This document shows, piece by piece, positions 1-12,600 of a stretch of DNA of 64,000 nt. How positions within the stretch are numbered: the stretch's first letter is position 1; each line of letters opens with the position of its first letter. The notes below the pieces were generated by a model that searched no databases, was not told where the DNA came from, and saw nothing but the letters and a program-made list of their open reading frames with translations. Source of the stretch: Micropterus salmoides (taxonomy: Eukaryota > Chordata > Actinopteri > Centrarchiformes > Centrarchidae); contig NW_024040485.1 in assembly GCF_014851395.1 (NCBI RefSeq), positions 6,286,104 to 6,350,103 on the forward strand. The letters are read 5' to 3'. The translations under genes were made by a program, and so were the position numbers.

Positions 1-1180
1 TCTTTTTCATGTCAGGAAAAAAACGACAACGCACGCCAGATTTGATGTTTTCCTCACAAACACCAGCTGGGGGGATTGTTGTCATTAGACATGACTTTAT
101 ACCTGAATTTTAATTGTCTTCGCTGCAGGTGTAGAGGTATTGTTACAGTGGGAGCAGTGAAATGAATCATTACAACATTTATTAACACACTCTCTCAGCA
201 CGCCACTGAGGAGTGACAGAATAATCGAACACAACTGGAGGAAGCAGCTTCAGAAGAAGCGGCTTAAGCATCCTACTTCAGAAAAGAATAATCCATTTTA
301 CACAGGTGGGCCAAAAGAACACATTGTCTCACTTACTTCTATTAGTATTATGCAGATAGATTTTGGTTTTATTTGTCCAGGTTTCTGGTCTCAGAGTTTT
401 GCCTCCACTACAATCTCTGCATAATCCACAGAAATGTGAAGAAGCTGAAATATTTCAAAGATATTAAATTTTGTGTGTTGACCTTCCACAATGCTGAATC
501 ATCTGTGCTTGTTGAGTCTTTATTCTGAAGACTAAACTAAAGTGATGAACAAGTGAAATTTCATGTTTTACTACAAAAGTAGCTGGATTACCCGAATTAA
601 TAATTGATTGACTATATGACTATATTTTAAAAACAGTTATATTTCAGACACTAAATTTGATTGTAACGTTGGCAGAGCTTTACAAAAACTGTGATACATC
701 TTGATCTATTATAGGTTTACACCCTGCTTGCAAAACAAACCTTCACAGATCAGTCAATTTTGGACTTTGTCACTCTAGATAAGAAATTCAGAATAAATTA
801 CAGATGTAATGTCTTTTTGCAGCTCAGATGTAAAGCAGTGGTCAAAGTGGGTTAAACATGGAGCTTCATATTAACACAAAGAAGCCATTACCTACTTCCC
901 ACATCTGGAAGTGTTGATGGAAGTGGTACCTGCAGGTGTCACATGTGACATATTCATATTTCAAAATTTAGATATGTTAGAACGCTTATATTTGAAGTAT
1001 TTTAGACAATACATTAGATTGCAGTTTGACAAAAAATGTAATGTAAAACACATTACATTCACTTAATAAATGGACTGCACTTTGTCAATGCAAGGCAGCA
1101 GTCATTTAAGCTCTGACATTTTGACGGCATGTCAATGGCTAACACTGAGGGTGTCAAACTTTGACTATTCGCTTGAGGTC
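1..1180. other. Non-coding DNA, nothing recognised
   Basis: AT-rich sequence with frequent stops in all frames. I see no exon-like frame, RNA gene, terminal inverted repeat or simple repeat here. Confidence 0.5.
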
Positions 1181-1324
1181 TTTCAACGTCCTCTTGTTTG
1201 CTAGTAACTGAGGCCTACCCAGGCCAGGTCCAAATTATATTTAGTCTAACCAGGTGGGATATGGTCCTATTGTCTAGATTATTATTATTATTATTTTTGT
1301 CTAGAGTCCAAGTCTCTCGTGGTT

Positions 1325-1414
1325 ATCATGAGTGTTGCATCACCTCTTGCATTCAAACCAGGCTGCTGAGAAACAAGCGGGAAGCTTCTGGTCTGAGACC
1401 TGAATCCAATGCGG
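1325..1414. repeat. Left part of a widespread teleost repeat, split by an LTR
   Basis: This non-coding stretch runs directly into the solo LTR at 1415. Its last five bases, TGCGG, are repeated just after the LTR, where a typical fish repeat continues. I read it as the left half of the same repeat. The outer boundary is uncertain and could lie further left. Confidence 0.4.
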
Positions 1415-2027
1415 TGTCACGGATCGGGGTGCTGCGTGCAGACTGAGGTGAGGACCCAAATGCAGACAATGGCGAGGCAAGAGGAGGATGCAGTTCAAAA
1501 TAAAGTTTATTCAAATAACTAAACAGGCTTACGTGGAAGCTCGGAGCAAGGGTCGAAACAAAGGTAATCCAGAAGAAGGCAAATCCAACACAAAGACAGA
1601 GTAATCCAAAATGGGGGAACAAACCAGAAATCCAGGGAACAGAACACCACACAGAACACTCAACATAGACGCAAGGACGTGACAAAGACTGGAGAGACAA
1701 GCAGGCATACATATACACAGGGACTAACGAGAGGGGCGGGAGCAACACAGGTGAGCGGGATCAGGGCTAACGAGGCAGAGACAGAGAGACAAGCAGGGGG
1801 AAACAGAGAGAACACTAGACAAGCAGACGTGGGGCAGAGTGAATAACCAAGAAGACAGAAACACACACAAGTTACCAAGAACCAGAACCTAAACGAGAAC
1901 ACAGAGTACACAGGAGACCAAATCACAATAATACAAACAAGGACCAGGAATGAATACCAAAACATGAACTAAGGACATGGAACTAAACTCAGACTCCCAA
2001 ACAAGACACACAGACAGGATCATGACA
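1415..2027 (-). mobile_element. Solo LTR, 613 bp
   Basis: The segment starts TGTCACGG and ends CATGACA, so it has the TG...CA ends of an LTR. It is flanked by a perfect 5-bp direct repeat, TGCGG (1410-1414 and 2028-2032), the size made by LTR-element integrases. On the minus strand an AATAAA signal lies near 1500-1513, followed by a short tail, as in U3-R-U5 order. No internal region or second LTR is present, so recombination between two LTRs is the likely origin. Related segments lie at 19402, 33185, 55105 and 55962. The parent superfamily (Gypsy, ERV or other) cannot be told from the LTR alone. Frames of 70-130 codons inside it have no known domain. Confidence 0.75.
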
Positions 2028-2705
2028 TGCGGAAGTCCCTTAAACCTGCATTCTATTGAACAGCCAGCAGGGGGCGACTCTTCTGGTTGAACAAAGAAGT
2101 TCAGTTCCAATGACCCTACTTCTCAGCTAAATAATTACCCCAGTAAACACTTTCCTAATGAGTTTATGGTCTCAATTGCTAGTTTCATGTCTTCTTCAAT
2201 ACAACATGATGTTGATTTAGTACATTATGGTCCCATTTAGAGGTAAATAGACTATAAAGCAAAGTATGCTTCAGGGCTGGATTATCTGTGATTGACAGGT
2301 TGTTACCATGGCGACCTGACAATCAGGTTAGAGTGACTTGTACCCACGGCACTGTGTTAATTTAACCAGCGCCGTTGAAAAAGCTTATTAGGAGTTGGCT
2401 GTTCACTTTCTCTGGTGAGTACATTTAATTTTAAGATTGGTGTTTGCTAGATAAATTTTCAGCCCTGTTAAAATGACAGTTAACGTAAATTACAGATGCA
2501 CCTAGCTAAGCAAGCTAGCTAGCTCTACACACGGCTGTTAGCGCCACCATCTTGTCCAAACATGGTCACGTCCAGTGCCGCTGGTTGCAAAAAATCAACA
2601 TGGCAGCGGCCTATCGGCCAAACTTAGGGCTTCAAAACGTCAGGCCACAAACCAACAGGTGACGTGACATTGTCCACTTCTTATAAACAGTCTATGCTTA
2701 GAACT
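2028..2705. repeat. Right part of a widespread teleost repeat
   Basis: The stretch carries phrases common in fish interspersed repeats: a segment around CAGCAGGGGGCGACTC (about 2067-2082), a block on opposed TTACCATGGCGACCTGAC (about 2304), and the closing ACAGTCTATG at 2687-2696. It has no coding frame. It hosted the LTR at 1415-2027. Class assignment is open; it looks like a non-autonomous DNA element. Confidence 0.55.
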
Positions 2706-5700
2706 CTGCACAGCTATACGGAATTCTGTAACTGTAACCTGTTTTTCACTTACACTCACAACCATGTAATGTACACTGCGACAACAACTCTTAAACCAGT
2801 GTAAAATTAACTAAATAAAACGTTGCATGATCAACAATAGACCTGTAACCTCTTTGCAGCCAACGTTAATAATTAACGTGATGGCAGACAGTGGGACGTA
2901 AATGATTATGGTAATGGACTACGACAAGTTTAGCAAGCAAACAAACGCTCATTCAACAGTCATTGTCAAAAATAAACATTGTTCACGAGTCCTGCACCTC
3001 GAGTCCGAGTCAAGTCTAAAGGCTTTTGAGGACGAGTCTCAAGTCAAGTCTGAAGTCACTGTGTGTGTACCTTAAGTGCGACTTGAGTCAGTCGTGGAAT
3101 ACTTTGAAACCATTGGCAGTAATGGGTATTGACTAACAAGCACATGCAGGAGAACAAGCAAAACTGGCATAAAAACAATCTGCTATGGCATTGCTAGTGG
3201 TCAAAATCCCCACAGGGTACCTTTAAATTTAAGTTAAACACATTGAGCTGGGTTTTCGAAGGCTCTCCTTTGGATACAATGATTCCAGATTTCCTATTTT
3301 TCTTGTTGGGTATTACCCATTTCTTTAGAACTTTGACAACTCCAACAACATGGAAATTTAATTATTCTACAACGCAAGCTTGTAAAATCTTTCTGTATTT
3401 GGTTCACAGGAGTTTGAACATCACCATGGTACATCGATAAGAATGCAGAAGGGACAAAAGGTTCCGTTTAAGCCATTTATTGCCACTATTCACACATGAG
3501 CAACAGGAGATGATGAGGCTTGACGGTTATGGTTTTTTTATCACGCACAACCATAGATGTGTATCTGAATGACAGAGACAGAGGGCCCTCACATGTGGTT
3601 TGTATTGCTGCCAGCCAGAACAAAGGAAATGGGTGGAGCTTATAAAATAGACCATTGATTAGGAGTAAGTAAGATCAGGTGAGATTGGGTGGGTTCCTTG
3701 CCATGGAAATAAGCAGAGGGTTGCTGAATAGTATGGCTCTATTCTACACAAGCATACAATGTTGTTACTCTTTGCAATCACATCAGTGATCAGTGCTGAT
3801 GCTATACTACAATATGCAATGGTGTTTACATTGGCAACCAACATCACTGAAAGTTTTATCTTGCATCATATACAATGCCTTTACCTGATAAACAATCCAA
3901 AAGAAAATAACTACCTTAAATAATCATGAAAAATCTTTCATGTCTGCAACTCTGATCTATCCCAGCCAATCTGATTTGGAGACCTTGAAGCCAGCTTCAT
4001 TTTCAATCCACCAATGTTCTTCCACCCTGAATTATAAGCAAATAGAGTTTGAATGTCACCAGTTCTGTGTACTCCGGCTTTATATGATGAGAAGATTATT
4101 ATGTTAACATTGAAATTACATGGTTGCTGTCCTCTACAGAGATGTTGTTGTGGAGGCACCTCAGGCCCAGCGTCAGGCTCCATCAGCGGGGACAATCATT
4201 AGTTGATTCCCAGAGGAGCTGTTCTCTCAGCATCCGCTCCACTTCACCCTCAGCTCTTTGTGGCTCCTGCTGATAAGGCCAGGCTAATATCTGCTCAGTG
4301 GCTGGCTGCATTGGAAATGATAAACACAAGCTGTGCTGCTGTCCACTCCATCAGGACAACAGAAACTGGAATCTAGCCCCCGGGCTATTGTTACGCTATA
4401 ATAGAGGAGAGCGTATGTACAGCGGAAAACCTGGCCAGGTACGTGAAACAAAACACAAGACAGGGAAAGGATGACAGATTGACTCCGTGGTTACAATGTC
4501 TGTGGCATAAACAAAAGACCATGGTTTCCACCCCTTCCTCCAGACTGCTAAAATGTCCTTGAGGAAGATAATGAAACTGTTGTCATCCATTAAAAGTCAT
4601 TCTGAATAACAGCAGCTGCAAATTGAATAGAACCAAAAACAACTTACAATCCACATTTATTGCACAATTTTAGTTACTTTGTACCATAATACATTTATAT
4701 TCAGATAATAACTGCCAAGTCCTGGAAATGATTTCAGCACTAAATATGTTATCACTCGATTGAATGAGCGTTATCAGTGGTTATCAGCCCCATAGATATG
4801 AGCGGCTGCTCTGTGCATTTGCTTACACTGCAGCCAAACATCGAAACACGGAATGAGAGGATTCATCATTTCAAGTTATTTTAACTAATAGAAGTTTCCT
4901 TTTTCTTTTCTCCTTTCCTCTTTTCATCTCAAGACACTCCTAAAATCAAGGCTATTGAAACACTGTTGTCTCGATAAACTGACCTGTGAGGGTTCTTGTT
5001 ATGTGACTTTTTCCTCTTGCTCCAGCTGTCTCTGTTGTCTGTTTTTGATTGCAAAATCATTAAAAATTGATCACTAAAGAAATGATGAATACTAGAAAAG
5101 TAAGACCTGGATGGTAAAGGGGATCTAGTGCTCATAGGACACAGAGACACCTCACCCTGTCTACCTTTCACTCTTCACCACAGTTGTTTTGTATTATTTG
5201 AAGTGTGTACGAGCAGCAGACAGATAGGGATTTAGGGTAGAGGAGATGCTGACGAATGAAGGAGCAGAATAAGACGCGGGGATTTATAAGAAAATAACTT
5301 TGGTTGCATCCATGGCTTGGCTGTTTGTCCTGTAATCACCCTCATCTTCCCCGGAAGTTCTGAAATTGCTTTTCATATTTGTGTAAACAACTGATTACCA
5401 TTTTAGTGAGAACGGAATCATTTCGAAATAAGATCAGCCATGTGTTTTTCAAAATGGAGGATCTCATTTTGGGACAATCACTTATATACAATCTGATAAG
5501 ACTGTTCAGCACCAATTGCAGTGTTCGTGGAAAAAATCACACAACAGGACCATAGTCAGGATTTGTCCCCCTTCCTCTTGAAAACCAATTTTGTTTTAAT
5601 TATTTTAGATTTTTACTAACCTTTAGTCAGGTAACCGTGGGGTTATATTGCATTTATCTATCTTATCTATAACAGATTCTATTTCTCAACATGGGGGGGA

Positions 5701-8323
5701 ACTGAATCTTTTCTGTTCATCATGTGGGACCTTTTTTTGTACTGATTGTAGCTGCGTAGGAAACAATGTGTTTGAAATGTAATGGTCGGAATGAAGCATT
5801 TTTAAAGAATAATATAGCAATACAGAATATGAATAACACATTGCCATATCAGTTGTTCAATTATGTTTAAACAAGAAAGGGGAACACTGCAGTAGGGTAG
5901 GTTATCAGTGTGTGTCTTATAGAAATCCACATTAGTTCTGCACAGAGTAAAATCTAACGACATTAGAAACGACCTTTAATTACCTCTTCAGCTGGTTTTG
6001 GTGACGACTTTAAACAGGAATATAGCATTTGAAAACCCTTGAACACACTTGTTTAAAATTTCATATTGTGAGAAATGACTCCCACTCTGATTCGCTTAGT
6101 GTGATACAGGCTAATGTACGTCAGATTTCTTGCAGGTATTCTCCTCATGTCATTACTTCTCGTCCCTCCAACCGTGAAGGTTCAGTCTCATCAAGTCACA
6201 CAAAGTCATTATTAACCTCATCTCCTCGTGAATGTTAATAGTTTTCTTCTAATGAAGTCGGTCGCCTGTCTGTCTGCTTCCATGAAATGTAAAATCTCCA
6301 CATTTGTTTAGATATCATTAAGCGGCCGAGTGTAAAATGTCCTCAGAGAATGAGCACATATAATCCTACACACACAATTCCCAGGCCATGTGTGTGTTCC
6401 CGTCCCCACACAGGAACTCAAGACCTCTTCTTTGACTCTTACTACCAGTTCTGCATGGTAATCATACTCTCCTTAATCATTAAAACTCGCACACACTTAC
6501 AGCCCGACAGGCTTCTCTGCTGACTCCTGCTACCAGATCTGCATGATGATTACGCGCCCCACAGTGAGCTGCATGTCAACACTCTGCATGTCCACACTGC
6601 GTTGCAGCTCACTCACCCAGAAGCCTCATCAAATGAAAAAGGGAATATCTGATACTTAGATCTGCCTGCACACAGCACAGTGTGGCTCCAACTACTCCAT
6701 GGTACGGGTACATAGCAACATGGGAGGACAGATACAGCATAAATCTGCCATGTGTCCTCTGTTCTGTCTGTTTAAAGCGCTTATGTGGCATTTACATCAT
6801 GCAGGATGGAGGGTAATGATGCGTAAGATTCCCATAGAGTGATTATTATTATTAGTGTTTATGCCACCCAAACGCAAGGTGCAAGTCTTAAAGATTAACG
6901 ATGTAATTTGCACACTAAAAGAAGTAAGGGTTAAGCTACAGGGTAAAATTGTGCATTTAAGTGTAGTTACCTTCACTGATGATCTAAAGGCAATATAAGG
7001 CATCCATGTTTATTTGCTTTTCATAAACTTTAGCATTAGTATTATTATTTGGTATCATGGTGACCAAGGAGTTGAGTTGCCCTGCACCATCCCTGGTTTG
7101 AGTCCAGCTGAGAGGACTTTGCTGCATGTTGTTCTGCATGGCTACAGGCTAACAGGTGAGAAGAGGGTCAACTTTAGGGGGGGGGGGCCCATACAAAGGT
7201 CTATGGTTGACACTTTACTTACTGTCTTATTTGAATAACAATTCTTTTAAGATGGATTTACATGAAAAATAAATGGATAAATTATTATGAATAAAACATA
7301 TTTCATACTTACCCACTGTTATTGTGAAGATAATATGGTCGAAACATTTGGCCATTCAGATGTGCAGGAGCCGCAACAAGCAAACACTGCAGCCTGTCTG
7401 GGGCCCAAGAAAAGAGAAGCCAAAACACAATGACAAAAAAAAAGAAAAAAAGGGGAGGCAATGGCCAAATTTCAGGCCAAAAAAACTATTAAGAAGCACC
7501 GTGTAGCAAAGCTTTAGCTTGCTTAACCTTTAATAAATGTTATTAAATTATTATTAGGGCATTTTCTCTTCTTGTCTTGTTTTAAGTAAAAAGGAGGAAC
7601 ATAACTGTCACAGTGTAATTTGAAAGATTAAAAAAAACTGTATTGACCTTTTGTGCTTTATAATCAGATTGAGTAATTGAATATGTATGCGAGCATGGCC
7701 TGAATGAGTCTACAACACTGAATTTGGAAATGGTTGTGAGGGACTCCATCTGTGTCCCTATAAGGCTAATGACCAAGAGCTTCTTTGAAATTGCCTGTGT
7801 TTGTATTAGAACTAAGGGTGGGTGGAGGTGGTGCTTAAGTGGGTGTCAATGAGGGGCCCAGTTAAAAAAAATTGTCCCCCTGTCCATAATTCCCAATGGT
7901 GGGCCTGACTACTGCTGTGCAGAGTTATTCTGTATTTTTAATTATCAGATAAATTCCATAAATCAACAATCTCTTTCACCTTAATTGAAAAGGGCAGAAG
8001 GTCCCTCCCTAAAGGACAGATGTTGTAGTTTCACAAAGCACAAGTTTCCCAGTTGAAAGTACCACTGTAACAGCAGCATGAACAATATTTACAATGTTAA
8101 TATTATATAGTACTAGTTAATATTGTAACTCCATTATGACATGAATGCAGCATTAGCAAAGGTTCAGGAAACTCTGTCGCCTCACCTACCTGTTTCCACA
8201 TTTAAGGTTGTATATGCTTCCATTTATTGGCTGACATATAGTTTGGTAAAATGTTAAAGAGTATAGGCAGGAGAAGGAGAAAGTTTTTGTCAGTGCCAGC
8301 ATAAGGCTATTCCCTGGAGGCAG
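2706..8323. other. Mostly unrecognised non-coding DNA
   Basis: No gene can be supported. At 2980-3110 there is a run of GAGTC/AAGTC-rich sequence known as part of a fish repeat, also seen at about 60098-60140. A diverged local duplication lies at 6425-6560, and a run of about ten G at 7179-7189. The block at 4190-4330 is free of repeats and looks unique. The remaining frames are under 90 codons and carry no recognised motif. Confidence 0.5.
6425..6560. repeat. Diverged local duplication, about 45-bp units
   Basis: Two segments, about 6425-6472 and 6513-6560, share the order TGACTC, CTACCAG, TCTGCATG and a following AT-rich piece, with substitutions throughout. They are separated by about 40 bases. 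By eye about three quarters of bases agree. It may be an old tandem duplication. Confidence 0.4.
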
Positions 8324-9372
8324 CAGACACGTGCAGAGGGGGGTGCAATGGGTGCTTGAGCTCCTGCCGTTTTGCACTTTGATGCCCAAAGTGCCCTTTT
8401 GCCAATGAAAAATTTAGTCTAGTTATTTATTTTAAAATTTGTAAGGGCCCAATCAAACTATTAGTAAAATTAATGAATAATAATTTTGCAGTAAAGAAAA
8501 TGACCTTTCACCTGAGCCCTCCCGTTCAGACACCGTTAGTTATTCAGCAGCACTGCCGACACCTGCGATTCTGGTAAGAGGGGTTTACCTCAATGTGCTT
8601 GTTGTGGGTTGTTTGATTTATTTTGCTAGCAAGACGCAAAGAGAGCAGCACAGTAGTTGTGTACATTGCTGTGCGTCGCCTGTAGAAGTAACGTTAGCTG
8701 CCGGCTAACAGTGTGCCGACAGTTAACATTACTTCTATACACAGTTAAACAAAGGTGCTCTGTTCACTTCGTTCTTGCTGTTTGAGGGAGAAAAGTTTCA
8801 CAGATGTTGCGAGGTCTGGTATTTTTTCTGTAATTTGACTAAAAACCTTTCACTTGAACCAGGAGCTATTACAGTAGCTTAATAAAAAAATGTAGTGTGC
8901 GTTAAAATAATTATAATACCATTGGTAATACCACCGTTGATACTGATACTTATTCCTCCGACGTACTACTTACTTATCAGCCCTTTTTTAAATGATCATT
9001 TAAATCAGAACAGTATTGGAATAGATTTAGCCTACATTTTAACTGTGTTTACAACAGAAAACCTACTATATTAACTAAATAACTGTAAATACATATTAAA
9101 ATGTCAGTGTTAATGTAAAATAAATAATATTTTTGACATCAAAGTGAAGGGTGAAGCAGAAATGGCCCTATTAGATTTCAGAGAAAGGTATGAAATGTTA
9201 ATGTGAAAGATAAATGCTGCTCTGTCATGGTTAGTTTATTTATTTAGATTTATGATTAGACATATAGTCAATCAAAAAAATATTTTGAGAACAGCCCTAT
9301 TTAAATCCTTGTTCCATGTGACCCTTTTATACTTTGAGCACCTGCCCTTCCAATGGTCACTGCATGGCCCTG
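8324..9372. mobile_element. Non-autonomous hAT-type element, 1049 bp
   Basis: The element begins CAGACACGTGCAG and ends CATGGCCCTG, so its termini read CAG...CTG with an imperfect inverted repeat over about 15 bp. It is flanked by a perfect 8-bp direct repeat GGAGGCAG (8316-8323 and 9373-9380), as expected for hAT transposition. No transposase frame is visible. An internal inverted repeat at about 8680-8750 pairs two copies of a segment around GTAGAAGTAACGTTAGCTG with TTACTTCTATACAC. The left end resembles a common fish hAT family. Mobilisation would need a transposase from elsewhere. Confidence 0.75.
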
Positions 9373-9504
9373 GGAGGCAGTACAGAAATTAGAAATTAAA
9401 AATGGAACTAAGTATAATGTATATATATGCTGCACATATATGCAGTGAGAATGAGGATAACTGATCATGACATTTATGAAGAATAACTACAATGATATCT
9501 AGTC

Positions 9505-9636
9505 AATTCAATTCTATAAACTGGCGACTGGTCCAGGGTGTACCCTGCCTCTTACCCTATGCCAGCTGGGATTTGCTCCAGCCCCCGGAGACTCGGCACG
9601 GATAAGCGGGTATAGAAAATTACTGACTGATTGACA
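9505..9636 (+). repeat. LINE-type 3' tail fragment
   Basis: The segment contains CTGGCGACTGGTCCAGGGTG followed by CAGCTGGGATTTGCTCCAGC and GGATAAGCGGGTATAGAAAA. This is the familiar 3' tail of a fish non-LTR retrotransposon family. Only the tail is present, consistent with 5' truncation. A CA microsatellite follows directly. Confidence 0.65.
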
Positions 9637-9643
9637 ATGCCAG

Positions 9644-9695
<52 letters not shown>
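9644..9695. repeat. (AC)n then (AT)n microsatellite
   Basis: Uninterrupted AC dinucleotides run to about 9685 and pass into a short AT run. It abuts the LINE tail, a frequent place for microsatellites to arise. Confidence 0.95.
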
Positions 9696-12600
9696 CAATC
9701 TCTCACAAAAGCATAATACCTCTGCAGTAAGGTATCTGCATTACTTCAAGGTTTTTTCTAAAGGAATTTGATATTATAGGCATTTGTAACTTGAATGCAA
9801 TTTTCCTATTTGAATATTCATTTTCTAAACGGATTAATAAAGACTAAACTGACCCCGAGACTTTGAAATTCATGGTTTAATAAATGGTAATTTAATGCTC
9901 AGCGTAGCTCCGCTCTCCCGTCTTTGCTAACTGAACTCACTTCACCGTGAAATCCACTGACCTCTGATTCATTGGTTGAATCTCCATTGGTGTGTGTGTG
10001 TGTCGTTGAGCCCCAGAGTCATAAATACCCTTCGAGTAGCTTTTGTATTCAGAAGGCTTTCCAGGAAATCAGTTCAAAGTGAGAGAAATATATCTATTGA
10101 CCTCTTCAATGTTTTCAGTGTTTCTCTTTAACTTCTTTTAAAGTTAAACGTTAAAGTTTAACGTTATTTTATCTTTAGTCACTCGTCTAAGGATTATTTG
10201 AGGCAAAATCTGAGTTAAACTTTCAAAACGACAATTTCTTATGCCTCCTCAGTAAACTCCAAACTGGAGAAGAGGACTCTTGTGTCCTTTGTGTGTGTTG
10301 CTTGTCGTTAGAATAAGTGAGTGCCAAACATCCAGATGGAGGGTCTGCCTGCCTGTCTGCGGCACATATTCATTCTGTACATGTCTTAGTGTATTCATAG
10401 CTACCCCTTACTGAAAATAAAAGTAAATCTAATTTAATCACATCTAATCTTACTTAGTATGAACCTGTCAGAGGGGCAATGCCAAGTTTGGGTACTGCTG
10501 TTGGCGAGAGATTTTCTTGCTGACACTGTGAAGGAAAATGAATGATAACGCTCATCCCTGAAGTATTTTAGATTAGCTCAGAGAAGAAGAGGGCTTTAGC
10601 GGGCTGGCCTCCAACCAGAGCTCACTGGGGTTCAGGTAAGGCCTGCATTCTTTGTTATTTTTGGCAATCATCACACGTATTATGTTGGGTCTATTAGTAG
10701 CTGGTGAATAAAAATATGGGCAAGAATTTATTGTTAATCTCAGAAAGTTGTTTACTTCACACAACTGTTTTATTTTTCATGTATTTCGTGTTTTGTTTTT
10801 CCTAGGTTTGTTTCTGTTCAGCAAGATAATACTGAGAAAATAAAGAGACACAGCATGAGAATCAATTCAAACTCTCCAGTTGCCTAAATCCACTATCACG
10901 CCATGTGACCCTGATATGCATGCAGTGCTGCTTCTCAGTACTAATTGCCTCATTCTCTCCCTTCAAGAACAAGAACACAGAATCAAATATATCTGACAAC
11001 GGAATAAATCATATATATTAAATTTTCATTCTGCATGAATTCTGCATGATGTAACTAATTAATGTTTCATCATATAACTCTGTACAAGATTGAAGAATTC
11101 ACGTAGAGATCCAGCATGTTTGTTTTGGAATTTGGATTTCTCTGCAGAGGTTTGGTGGCATAGAAAACAATCAGTAAGAGAGAACAGAGCTGAGAACATG
11201 AAGACTTCTCTTGCTGCGGTGTTATCCTGGCCAAAATGTTAACATGATGTATTTTAATTGCTGACCACAAATACAGACATACTGTGTGTGACTGCTTGTT
11301 TTTCATGCACAAAGAAAAAAAAAGAGCTGTGCTTCGTGATGGCACTAAGAAGGTTTCATAAGCTAGAAAACTATTAGGGAGTCACATACTGGCATTACAA
11401 GCTTTTCACAGACAACAAGCAGCTGCACCTCCCCACTCTGTAGCTATGTAGGTATTAGGGTTGAATATCTTTGTACATTTTTTTAAAATACATTTCCAGT
11501 TATATTTCAAAGTCATGGCAAACACTCTTATCCACAGAAACTATCAATGAGAGCTTCTACAGCCCCGTGTTATTCTGTTGTTTGACAGAGCTCATAAATG
11601 TCTGCTGGCTGTAGGTGTGACACAGAACAGTGCTAGAAGGCACAATATCAGAGCAATGCTTATGTTTCTCCAACATGCCTGAGGGTGCAGCTGTCTCCGT
11701 CAAGGGCAAATAAAAGAGCAGATTAACATATAGCATCAAGAAGCAGCTCAGGGATTTGTCGCCACTCTTCTGCTGCACACTGTCTCTAGTAAATGTATTC
11801 ACTGCACAAAATAACACGAGGAGAAAAACGTCCTCCTGAACTTGGGTCTTCAAAGCTGAATTGTTGTTTTGTTTTTGTCAGTTTTCTTTGAGATGCTGGG
11901 AGCAGCTAAACTGCCATCTGAAATCATTAAATAAATCCTGCAAATCAAAAAGTTAGATCAGTGAGCTTCCTGCTATGCGGGGACACTGTCGAACAAAACG
12001 CCATGTTGTGATTTTACATGCTCAGTTAAGTTTGTCCACCGTATCGGCTTCGAGCTTTGCCGTCTTGCCTGATTACTCCCAACAAGTTCCACTTCTCCAG
12101 TCATAGTTCCGCTGGAAAACATCACACGCTTTGATTTCTGAAGTCATTTACAGAATAGCTGCTCTCTCTGGCACTTTGAGCCTCTGGGGGAAACTGTTTC
12201 TTCTTCTCTCTCCTCCATCCTCCATCTGCCAGAATCTCAAACCTCGTGGTGTAGGACAGAGAAGTCTTCTGTTACCCACAGCTACTCATCCGAAATCTAA
12301 CCTGAAACCTGTTGCTGAAGATGGAGGAGGCGTGTTGTCAGAAAGCGGAGATGTTTGTGTGTGTTAAACTGCTTTGGAAGGAAAAGGAGATGTTTTCTTC
12401 ATGTTTCCATCACTAATCGCTGCCTAACTGAAACCTGCCAGACCAACACAACAGTCCGGGAAATCACAGCAGTGTGAATTAAAGTGGGGGAATCCTTTTG
12501 CTCCGTGTAATGAAAGTTAACAGGTTTAACTGTGGAGCTGAGAATAATGCTGGGATGCTGAAGGACAACAATGAAAGGAGAAGCAGAGATGCTGAGAGAG

